Assembly: GCA_903872075.1 (NCBI GenBank)
Contig: CAIQJF010000018.1
Span: forward strand, 1 to 64,000
Source of the DNA: an uncultured Caulobacteraceae bacterium
GTDB taxonomy: Bacteria > Pseudomonadota > Alphaproteobacteria > Caulobacterales > Caulobacteraceae
Length of the DNA: 64,000 nt
Direction: 5' to 3'
The position numbers and the translations under genes were made by a program. This document shows, piece by piece, positions 17,502-24,045 of the stretch (its first letter is position 1; each line of letters opens with the position of its first letter). The notes below the pieces were generated by a model. It did not search any database, had not been told where the DNA came from, and saw nothing but the letters and a program-made list of their open reading frames with translations.

Positions 17502-19466
17502 ATGCCCCCGTTTGACACCCCCTATATGGACGACGTCACGCTCCGCTCAACGGGCGCCCGCCTGCCGGGTGTGGAGAGCGTGCCGCCTGTCCCGCTTCGT
17601 TCAAGGCATTATGGGCCCCTGGTGGCGAAACGCCGGTGGCGCACCTTTGGCGTCTGGTGCGCTGTCCTGGCAGCGAGCTGGCTGTTGCTGGCGGTGAACC
17701 TGTCCATAGGCTGGAACGCCTTTGCGCTCAGCGTGATCTTCCCCGGGGCCGGCTTCCTCTACGCCGGAGGGGTTGCGGGCGCGGCGCTGGCCGTGGTGGC
17801 CCTGCTGTCCATTCCAGCCTGCTTCGTCGTCTGGTTCGCCAGCGGAAACATGACGAACGTGATCGCCACCTGGTTCGGCGGAGCAGGCTTGGCGGCGCTC
17901 TACGCATCCCATTGGGGCCGCGCCGTCGAGCCTGTTGCCTATTGGACGCCGTTCCTGGCCATCGCCGTCGTCGCCGGCTGGGCAGCCATCGACCGCGTCA
18001 ATTTCCTCAAGGGCCGCAAGCGCGCTGAAGGCCACAACCAGGCCATAGCCGCATTGGCGCAGCCCCTGCTGCGGGATATCCCCGCGTCCGCCGTGGAGCC
18101 GGAGCTGGACCCCATTCAGCTTCAAGTCGCCAGATCGCTGTTCGAAAAAGCCCTGCAGCCTCTGAACCAGTGGGACGGGTTCGCACTGGACGTGGAACAA
18201 TGGCAGCTCAAGGCCACGCGCTACCAACTCTACAATGCAATCGCCAGGATCGGGACGATTGGCTATCAGCACACACCCGCCTTCCACGGCTACGCCAAGG
18301 AGGCCATGGCGAATCTCATCCTCAAGAACCTGGACAAGCGCATATGGCAGTTCTGGTTCTGGGAAAATCTGTGGGGCAACTGGACGCCGTCCGCCGACCC
18401 CATCGTCAAGGACAACATCATGGTCACCGGGTGGCTGGCCAACTACCTGGGAATGTTCGAGACGCTGTTCCAGGACCAACGCTTTGACGCCCCCGGCGCC
18501 TTGACCTGGCGTTGGAGCGACAAAACGCAGTTTCGGTATAACCATACCGGCTTGGTCGATGCGCTGGTGCACAATTACGGGCGGTATGACTTCAGCTGGT
18601 ACCCCTGCGAGCCAAACCTGCTTTATTCGATGTGCAATGTGCAGGGCTTCAATGCATTGCAGTTCTACGATCGGCTGAGGGGCACCAACCATTGGGGAAA
18701 CATCCACGACCGGGTCGAGAAATCCTTCGAGGAGGAATTCATGCATCCGGACGGTCGGGTGGTTTGTCTCCTCTTCAACCGTGTCGGCTTGCAAGCGCCT
18801 ATGCTGAGCTCGGTTCTCGGCGAAGGGTCCACCCTGCCGAACATGCTTGCCATGTGGCCTGACAAGGCCGAGCGGCTTTGGCACGTCATGAAGCGCCAGT
18901 TCTTGCATCAGCGTCCGGACGGGGCGATCGAAGTCAGGATGCTGAACCTGGGTTGGGACCGCTGGGACGCCACAGCCCTTGTCGGCAACATTCCCGTCGT
19001 GGAACGCGCTCAAGAGATCCGCACCCTGTTCGCCATACTGCAGGCGGCGGTCCACATGGGAGACGACAAGGTGATAGACCTGTTGTCGCAAAAGATTGAC
19101 GCAGAATACGGGCTCGGCGCCAGCACTGCGATCAAGTTCGGTAGCCGTAAGGCGGGCCTCTATCGGTTCATCTCCGAAGGGATGCCAGAGGCCTGGGCGA
19201 AGGGCCCGATCCTCGCACAGGCCGACTTTCCTGACGTCCTCGTCGGTCGCGCGGTCAGCGATGGGCAGGATCTGTCTCTGGTCCTTCATCCGGGAGCCGG
19301 TCCGAAGCGCGTGGCGATCGGCCTTGGCCAACTCATCCCCGGACGCCGCTACCGCATCGTCGGCGATGACCATTCCGACATTGTCGCCGACCCGCTGGGC
19401 CGCGCCAATCTGGTCCTGGGCCTGGACGGCCGCAAGGCGCTGCACGTCGTCCCGGCTGGAGCCTGA
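17502..19466 (+). CDS. Membrane-anchored linalool dehydratase/isomerase-like protein
   Basis: 654 residues. About 45-165 contain four or five hydrophobic helices; about 200-520 form a helix-rich domain resembling linalool dehydratase/isomerase (Ldi), including RYQLYNAIARIG, HTPAFHGYAKEAM, DNIMVTGWLANYLG, and CEPNLLYSMCN with Cys369 and Cys378. That nine-residue spacing equals the active-site cysteine pair I recall for Castellaniella Ldi. About 520-654 is a C-terminal extension of unknown role. GAGGAAA precedes the ATG. Ldi hydrates myrcene and isomerises linalool and geraniol in the periplasm; here the domain would be tethered to the inner membrane. Substrate and reaction are inferred. The neighbouring BVMO, SDRs and CoA genes support a terpenoid or tertiary-alcohol pathway. 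Confidence 0.82.
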   Translation: MPPFDTPYMDDVTLRSTGARLPGVESVPPVPLRSRHYGPLVAKRRWRTFGVWCAVLAASWLLLAVNLSIGWNAFALSVIFPGAGFLYAGGVAGAALAVVALLSIPACFVVWFASGNMTNVIATWFGGAGLAALYASHWGRAVEPVAYWTPFLAIAVVAGWAAIDRVNFLKGRKRAEGHNQAIAALAQPLLRDIPASAVEPELDPIQLQVARSLFEKALQPLNQWDGFALDVEQWQLKATRYQLYNAIARIGTIGYQHTPAFHGYAKEAMANLILKNLDKRIWQFWFWENLWGNWTPSADPIVKDNIMVTGWLANYLGMFETLFQDQRFDAPGALTWRWSDKTQFRYNHTGLVDALVHNYGRYDFSWYPCEPNLLYSMCNVQGFNALQFYDRLRGTNHWGNIHDRVEKSFEEEFMHPDGRVVCLLFNRVGLQAPMLSSVLGEGSTLPNMLAMWPDKAERLWHVMKRQFLHQRPDGAIEVRMLNLGWDRWDATALVGNIPVVERAQEIRTLFAILQAAVHMGDDKVIDLLSQKIDAEYGLGASTAIKFGSRKAGLYRFISEGMPEAWAKGPILAQADFPDVLVGRAVSDGQDLSLVLHPGAGPKRVAIGLGQLIPGRRYRIVGDDHSDIVADPLGRANLVLGLDGRKALHVVPAGA

Positions 19467-19474
19467 CCACCACC

Positions 19475-19801
19475 ATGCTGTGCTGTCTTCTGTTCGCAAT
19501 GCTGTTCGCCCAGGTCATGGCATTCATCTGCCGTGGACGGGCTTGGCTGGGTCGCGCTCCGCAGAAGCTCGCGTCGGTCGCCAAGGGTGTTGCAGGCGGC
19601 ATCCTGTGGCGGCGACGTGGGGCGGTGATGATCTCGATGCAGTTGATCGCGGCCTTGGTGTTGGTTCTGAACTGGGAGCACCTCGTTCACGAAGTGCGAT
19701 CGGTCGTCGCGCCGGCTGACCGGACCTCTCCGCTCGGGAGACTCTGTTCAGATCCGCCATCCGTCGCCCAAGCCTCGGCGGCGCCGTTCCGCGACCGCTG
19801 A
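19475..19801 (+). CDS. Small hypothetical membrane protein
   Basis: 108 residues starting 8 bases after the Ldi-like stop. Two hydrophobic stretches, about 1-20 (MLCCLLFAMLFAQVMAF) and about 52-68 (MISMQLIAALVLVLNW), suggest two membrane passes separated by a basic loop with WRRR. No family recognised and no strong ribosome site, so it could be a chance frame; position directly behind a membrane enzyme is the main support. Confidence 0.4.
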   Translation: MLCCLLFAMLFAQVMAFICRGRAWLGRAPQKLASVAKGVAGGILWRRRGAVMISMQLIAALVLVLNWEHLVHEVRSVVAPADRTSPLGRLCSDPPSVAQASAAPFRDR

Positions 19802-20439
19802 AAACGATGGCCGTCCCAACGGTGCTGACGGGGAACAACATGCGACGTGAAGTCCAAATGCTGCCCGAACGCGCCGGCTCGCAAAATACCGTGCTCGAGC
19901 TACAAGGGCGCCAGGTCAGGCGCGACAGTCCGAACCGTCGGTCGCGTCAAGATCGGACTGTAGCACGGAGTCGGGAAGCCACTTCGCCCGGTTATCAACC
20001 GTCTTCGGATTGCGGGGTAGATGGCGCGATCGACCTGACTGCCCGTTGTTGAGTTTTCGTTCTGCTGCTATTTTTATTGAGACACGCGGTGACGGTGTCG
20101 AAAGTTCAGCGATCGCACGGCGGCATTGCAGCGAGTTGCAGAACTATCTGAAGAAAAACGTGTTTTCGCCGTTCTGACGGTATTTTTTGTTCGGTCGTTC
20201 TTACCTTGGCGATTTCGGTCGGGGCGAAACGAAGGGGTGAGTTTGAGACATCTGCCGATAGTCGGCGATAGGACGAATTTTCCGAAGCCCGAAATTTCCC
20301 AATGAAATCAGAAGCCCGAATTTTTGACGGTAGGACTGACGGCATACACGGAGCGGAGCATTTTGTTTTCCCAATAAAAACAGAATATTATGGAGCTATC
20401 GAACAATCGAGTGGGAGTAGGGGGCCCCAGCCGTCGTCA
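19802..20439. other. 638-base gap without a convincing gene
   Basis: Only short frames without recognisable similarity occur here. From about 20050 to 20400 the DNA is clearly richer in A and T than its surroundings and contains direct repeats (listed separately). It marks the junction between the catabolic island and the toxin-antitoxin cluster. Confidence 0.6.
20284..20385. repeat. Short direct repeats in AT-rich junction
   Basis: GAAGCCCGAA occurs at 20284-20293 and 20311-20320. A 19-base unit of the form TTTCCCAATnAAAnCAGAA occurs at about 20296-20314 and 20367-20385 with two differences. No coding sequence spans them. They may be remnants of a mobile element end or duplicated regulatory sites. 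Confidence 0.5.
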
Positions 20440-20847
20440 CTACGCGAGCAGCTCCACCGGCGGCGCCGACGCGAGGCTGCTCGCCCGTTTCGCCAGGCGC
20501 TGATCGAACGTCACGAAGGCGAAGCATTTGGCGCTTCGGGCCAGATGCAGAGCGTCGGCGAAATCCACGCCCTGCGCCAGGCCGTCGATCGCGGCGAGCA
20601 CGGCGTCGCGGTCCTCCAGAGAGATGTGTTCGATGCCGGCCAGGGCGCGCAGCACCCGCGCGGTCTCCTCCGGCCGCAGGCCGTAGAAGCCGCGCATGAC
20701 CCACTCGAACTCCAGAACCACGGTGACGGGCACGTAGGCGCGTTGCGACATCGCCGCGATGGCCGCCGGCCGTTGGCGCGCAGCCTGATCGTCTTCGTCG
20801 TCGTCGATGAAGAAGCGCGCGAGGACGTTCGCAGCCAAGGCCTTCAT
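20440..20847 (-). CDS. VapC-type PIN-domain toxin with first catalytic Asp replaced
   Basis: 135-residue PIN-domain protein, normally a Mg-dependent RNase toxin. The chain starts MKALAANVLARFFIDDDE where relatives have an LDTNVL-type motif, so the first catalytic aspartate is alanine (codon GCT). The remaining acidic residues are present: Glu in VVLEFEWV, Asp in GVDFADALH and Asp in TFDQRL. Its start overlaps the antitoxin stop by 4 bases. Loss of the first Asp would be expected to weaken or abolish metal binding and cleavage; it may be an inactive toxin kept for DNA binding with its partner. Confidence 0.87.
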   Translation of the reverse strand: MKALAANVLARFFIDDDEDDQAARQRPAAIAAMSQRAYVPVTVVLEFEWVMRGFYGLRPEETARVLRALAGIEHISLEDRDAVLAAIDGLAQGVDFADALHLARSAKCFAFVTFDQRLAKRASSLASAPPVELLA

Positions 20848-21107
20848 GGGCGGCGAGGGCCCGGTCTGGCCAACAGGGACGCGGGGTCGAACGCGTCCAG
20901 TCGCCGGGGCGTCCCGCGGGGCGGCGCCTTGACCATGCCCGCGAGATCGGCGACGGCGGAGATCGCGGCCGGCCGCACCACCCGCAGTCTCACGCCATCG
21001 CCGTCCTCGATCACCTCGATCGTCGAGCCGGCGCCCATGTGCAGGCGCCGGCGCAGGGCGGCGGGAAGGACGATCTGACCCTTCGACGACACGGTCACCG
21101 TGGACAT
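20844..21107 (-). CDS. AbrB/MazE/SpoVT-type antitoxin
   Basis: 87 residues beginning MSTVTVSSKGQIVLPAALRRRL, the swapped-hairpin AbrB DNA-binding fold, followed by a C-terminal toxin-binding arm (LAGMVKAPPRGTPRRLDAFD). The ATG at 21107 is chosen because the fold begins there; the open frame upstream crosses the divergent promoter region. Overlaps the toxin start (ATGA). Probably autorepresses through the palindrome at 21148-21160. Confidence 0.87.
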   Translation of the reverse strand: MSTVTVSSKGQIVLPAALRRRLHMGAGSTIEVIEDGDGVRLRVVRPAAISAVADLAGMVKAPPRGTPRRLDAFDPASLLARPGPRRP

Positions 21108-21147
21108 CGGTCGGACTCCGGTCTGGTTGGGGGAAGGCTTATCATGG

Positions 21148-21160
21148 CTTACCTGGTAAG
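21148..21160. promoter_or_regulatory. Palindrome, candidate antitoxin operator
   Basis: CTTACC-T-GGTAAG is a perfect inverted repeat 40 bases upstream of the minus-strand antitoxin, in the 175-base region between two divergent toxin-antitoxin modules. The TTAC/GTAA half-sites recur in the palindromes at 21253 and 32134. Confidence 0.5.
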
Positions 21161-21252
21161 TCATTCTGGGCGGGCGACGTGATCTGGACCGCTTTGGCGC
21201 CGTCTGCGGTGCGCCCATCGTCGGGAGGTTGGCGGTATATTGCCGGACGAGG

Positions 21253-21274
21253 CTCCTTACTTTAAGGTAAGGAG
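21253..21274. promoter_or_regulatory. Palindrome overlapping ribosome site, candidate antitoxin operator
   Basis: CTCCTTAC-TTTAAG-GTAAGGAG is a perfect 8-base inverted repeat. Its right arm ends in GGAG, the ribosome site for the antitoxin start 8 bases on, so protein bound here or an RNA hairpin formed here could block translation as well as transcription. Confidence 0.55.
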
Positions 21275-21282
21275 AAAGCGGT

Positions 21283-21549
21283 TTGGATCCGGCGATGACC
21301 ACGGCGACACTGACGAGTAAGGGCCAGATCACCATTCCGGCGGCCGTTCGGCAGTCGCTGGGCGTCGAGACGGGCGACCGTGTCGAGTTTATCGAAGTGG
21401 CGCCGGGGCGTTACGAACTGATCGCGGCGACGCGCTCGGTGATGGAGCTCCGGGGCATGTTCGGCGCGGCAAGCCGATCTCTCTCCATCGAGGACATCAA
21501 CGGCGTCATTGCGCGGCGGGGCGCCGCGGCGAAGGATGCGACCGAGTGA
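21283..21549 (+). CDS. AbrB-type antitoxin of second VapBC module
   Basis: 88 residues with TLTSKGQITIPAAVRQSLGVETGDRVEFIE, an AbrB/SpoVT fold, and a C-terminal arm containing ELRGMFG and SIEDINGVIARRG. The TTG at 21283 has GGAG at good spacing; an ATG at 21295 is the alternative (84 residues). The stop overlaps the toxin GTG start. Divergent from the first module, with which it shares the intergenic region. Confidence 0.88.
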   Translation: MDPAMTTATLTSKGQITIPAAVRQSLGVETGDRVEFIEVAPGRYELIAATRSVMELRGMFGAASRSLSIEDINGVIARRGAAAKDATE

Positions 21550-21941
21550 TCGGGCTCGACACCAATGTGCTCGTGCGACACATCATGCAGGATGATCCCG
21601 TCCAATCCGCGGCGGCGAGCCGTCTGCTCGGGTCGCTGACCGCGGTCGACCAGGGCTTCGTGCCGCTCGTCGCCCTGGTGGAACTCAACTGGGTGCTCTC
21701 CTCGGGCTACGATCTTGATCGGGGCCAGGTCGTTCAGGCGTTCGAGGCCCTGCTCAGCGCGCGCGAATTGGTCATCGAGGGCGCCGAGACGGTCTGGAAG
21801 GCCCTGCGCCTGTTCGCGCGGTCAAGGGCTGATTTCGCCGATTGCCTCGTAGAGCGGTCCGCTGCCGCTGCAGGCTGTGTGCAGACCATGACGTTCGATC
21901 GCGGCGCGGCGAAAGACTGTGGGATGTCGTTGGTCGCTTAG
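21546..21941 (+). CDS. VapC-type PIN-domain toxin
   Basis: 131 residues with an intact PIN acidic set: IGLDTNVLVRH, VALVELNWVL, ADFADCL and MTFDRGAA. Predicted Mg-dependent RNase inhibited by the antitoxin gene it overlaps. GTG start at 21546 inside the antitoxin's last codons. Confidence 0.9.
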   Translation: MIGLDTNVLVRHIMQDDPVQSAAASRLLGSLTAVDQGFVPLVALVELNWVLSSGYDLDRGQVVQAFEALLSARELVIEGAETVWKALRLFARSRADFADCLVERSAAAAGCVQTMTFDRGAAKDCGMSLVA

Positions 21942-22130
21942 GATCGATACGGCGAGTTTTCCGGAAGCCGCAAAGCTTCGGGCCTGTCGCCGGCTTTCGC
22001 CATGCCGCCGCCGCGCCAGCGGAGACTTCACCGTCGACATCGTCCGGCCGCCACCTGATCGGCCTTCCTCCTGGGCCGGTCGCGCGGTATGTTCTTACCG
22101 AATGACGATTGATCAAGGTTCGTTAAGATC

Positions 22131-22343
22131 ATGTCCAACACAGCCACGCTGTCATCGAAGTTCCAGATTTCGATACCCAAGGCCGTTCGCGATGACCGGC
22201 AATGGAAGGCAGGCCAAGAGTTCGCTTTCATTCCAAAGGGGACGGGCGTTTTGCTCGTTCCCGTTCCGGAGCTGAAGGACCTCGCGGGCATTGCCAAGGG
22301 CGCCAGACCCGAAAACTATCGCGACCGCGAAGACCGGTTCTGA
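22131..22343 (+). CDS. AbrB-type antitoxin of third VapBC module
   Basis: 70 residues: ATLSSKFQISIPKAVRDDRQW is the AbrB-like DNA-binding part, though KFQISIP replaces the common KGQITIP; the arm ends in ARPENYRDREDRF. The stop overlaps the toxin ATG by one base. The 189 bases before it show no gene. Confidence 0.86.
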   Translation: MSNTATLSSKFQISIPKAVRDDRQWKAGQEFAFIPKGTGVLLVPVPELKDLAGIAKGARPENYRDREDRF

Positions 22344-22723
22344 TGCGACTTGTCGATACGTCCGCCTGGATCGAGTGGCTGATCGCTTCCCGAACCGGAG
22401 CGGCCGTTGCCTCGGAGATTCCGGCGCGTGAGGACTGGCTTGTCCCGACGATTGTCCAGCTTGAGCTCGCGACGTGGCTCGCTCGCGAGGTTGGCGAAGA
22501 CAAGGCCGATCAGGTGATGGCCTTCACCCAGATGTGCGTTCTCGCGCCGCTCGACACGAAAATCTCGCTTTCGGCGGCGGAGATCTGCGGCAAGCACAGG
22601 CTCGCGACCGCCGACGCCATCATCTACGCCACCGCTCTGGAGCACGGTGCGGACGTTTTGACCTGCGATGCGCATTTCGAGACTTTACCGGGCGTCACCT
22701 ATATTGCGAAGATCAACCCATAG
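22343..22723 (+). CDS. VapC-type PIN-domain toxin
   Basis: 126 residues with the full PIN set: MRLVDTSAWIEWL, VQLELATWL, TADAIIYATA and LTCDAHFETLPGV. The ATG at 22343 shares a base with the antitoxin stop. The C-terminal LPGVTY segment is common in this VapC group. Predicted RNase toxin. Confidence 0.9.
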   Translation: MRLVDTSAWIEWLIASRTGAAVASEIPAREDWLVPTIVQLELATWLAREVGEDKADQVMAFTQMCVLAPLDTKISLSAAEICGKHRLATADAIIYATALEHGADVLTCDAHFETLPGVTYIAKINP

Positions 22724-22824
22724 CCGGGCCGGCGGCCAGCGCGTGCGAGTTGGTCGTCGAGGGCGCCGCCGCCGCTTGCGGGGGAGCTTGGAGGCAGCTG
22801 TCCGGGAGGTCCGCGGGAGCCTGC

Positions 22825-22933
22825 GGGGCGATCTCGGGGCGATCTCGGGGCGCTGATTGGGCGCTTCTTGGGAGTCGGTGGGGAGTCCGCGGGGGCGCTG
22901 GATGGGCGCTTTGGGGCGCTCGGCCGAGCGCCC
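22825..22933. repeat. Phased GGGCGCT repeats ending in a 20-base palindrome
   Basis: Two tandem copies of GGGGCGATCTC (22825-22846), then five GGGCGCT copies at 22848, 22859, 22893, 22904 and 22914, mostly 10-11 bases apart. The last is half of a perfect palindrome, GGGCGCTCGG facing CCGAGCGCCC (22914-22933). There is no T tract, so it is not a standard terminator. The 22724-23193 gap otherwise holds no gene. Confidence 0.6.
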
Positions 22934-23147
22934 GTCAGGTCGCGGCATTCCAAACACATCTGAAATCGTTGATGTTTTATCGATCCGACCCGCTTCTCGG
23001 CGACCGCCAGCGGAGATGGCGAACCCGCCGCCTCCCGCGCCCAGGGGCGCGAGAGGCGTTCAGGGGAGGGGCGCCGGTGGTTGCGGCGCCCGTTCACAAT
23101 GAGAAAGAACCCGATAAAAGTGACATTTTGCAATATATTGTGGCGCG

Positions 23148-23163
23148 CGTCAATTGTTTGACG
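23148..23163. promoter_or_regulatory. Inverted repeat before PIG-L-like gene
   Basis: CGTCAA-TTGT-TTGACG is a perfect inverted repeat 30 bases upstream of the ATG at 23194, just after an AT-rich stretch (about 23110-23140) that could hold a promoter. Candidate repressor site; no regulator gene is adjacent. Confidence 0.4.
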
Positions 23164-23193
23164 GCGCGGGACCCGGCGCCTAGCCTGCCGGTC

Positions 23194-24045
23194 ATGACCG
23201 AGCCCACCGTGATCGCGCCCGGCGAGGGGCGGACCATCCTGCTGGTGGTGGCGCATGCGGACGACCCGGCGCTGTTTCTGGGCGGCACCCTGATCCGCTG
23301 GGCCGACGCCGGCTGGCGCGTCGTCTGCGTGCGGGTCACGGACGATCGGTGGGATTCGTGCGGCCCCGACGAAGCCGAGACCATCGCCGCGAACGCCGCT
23401 GAATTCCGCGAGGCGGCGGCGCGACTGGGCCTGGCGGAGATCGTCGAGCTGGGCTGGGCCACCGATGTGCTCGGCGACGCCAGCGAGGTCGCGCTGCGCG
23501 AGGCGGTGATCCGTCAGATCCGGCGCTGCCGGCCCTATGCCCTGGTGTCGTTCGATCCCTACGCCATGTGGGGCGAGGACAATCAGGACCACATCAAGCT
23601 GGCGGCGGCGGTCGACGAGGCCTTCTGGACAAGCCAGTTTCCGCTGCACCATCCGGAGCACCTCGCCGAAGGGCTGGCGCCGCACGGGTGTTTCGAGCGC
23701 TGGTATTTCGGCCGGTCGGTGACGCGGGTCACCGACGTGGTCGACATTGCGGACGTGCTGGATCGCAAGCTCGCCGCGGCCCTCTGTCACCGCACGATGA
23801 TGGGCAACTATGTCAACCAGCTGCGCCTGCAGGCGCGCACCGGCGGATGGAGCCTGCCGATGCTCGACGCGATCGCCGCCGGCGGCGACCTGAACGACTT
23901 CATGGCGATGCTCGTCCGCGGGGGCGCGCGCCAGGTGGGGGAGCGCCACGGCCTCGGCCCCGCGGAAGAGTTTCGCGTGGTGCGGTTCGGCGGGCTCGAA
24001 GGTCTGCTGGAACGGTTTGGCCAACGGCTGGAGGCGGGCGGATGA
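23194..24045 (+). CDS. PIG-L/LmbE family deacetylase-like protein
   Basis: 283 residues of the PIG-L fold, zinc enzymes that remove acetyl groups from N-acetylglucosaminyl compounds. The first motif reads VVAHADDPALFLGG (His21, Asp23, Asp24) instead of the usual AHPDDE, so the residue after the second Asp is Pro rather than Glu. A further likely zinc His (residue 133) is in NQDHIKL. The ATG at 23194 is where family similarity begins; the open frame upstream is low-complexity. It overlaps the next gene by 4 bases, implying joint action on an N-acylated sugar or lipid. The substrate is unknown. Confidence 0.85.
   Translation: MTEPTVIAPGEGRTILLVVAHADDPALFLGGTLIRWADAGWRVVCVRVTDDRWDSCGPDEAETIAANAAEFREAAARLGLAEIVELGWATDVLGDASEVALREAVIRQIRRCRPYALVSFDPYAMWGEDNQDHIKLAAAVDEAFWTSQFPLHHPEHLAEGLAPHGCFERWYFGRSVTRVTDVVDIADVLDRKLAAALCHRTMMGNYVNQLRLQARTGGWSLPMLDAIAAGGDLNDFMAMLVRGGARQVGERHGLGPAEEFRVVRFGGLEGLLERFGQRLEAGG

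Noticed and set aside
17601-19499. 632-codon open frame on the minus strand
   Set aside because: It is the mirror of the Ldi-like gene in GC-rich DNA, with no recognisable motif and no ribosome site; the plus strand has clear family similarity.
19807-20052. 81-codon gene after the Ldi-like region
   Set aside because: Arg/Ser-rich, no ribosome site and no motif; likely a chance frame.
22914-22933. Intrinsic terminator
   Set aside because: The palindrome is perfect but has no loop and no T tract on either side.
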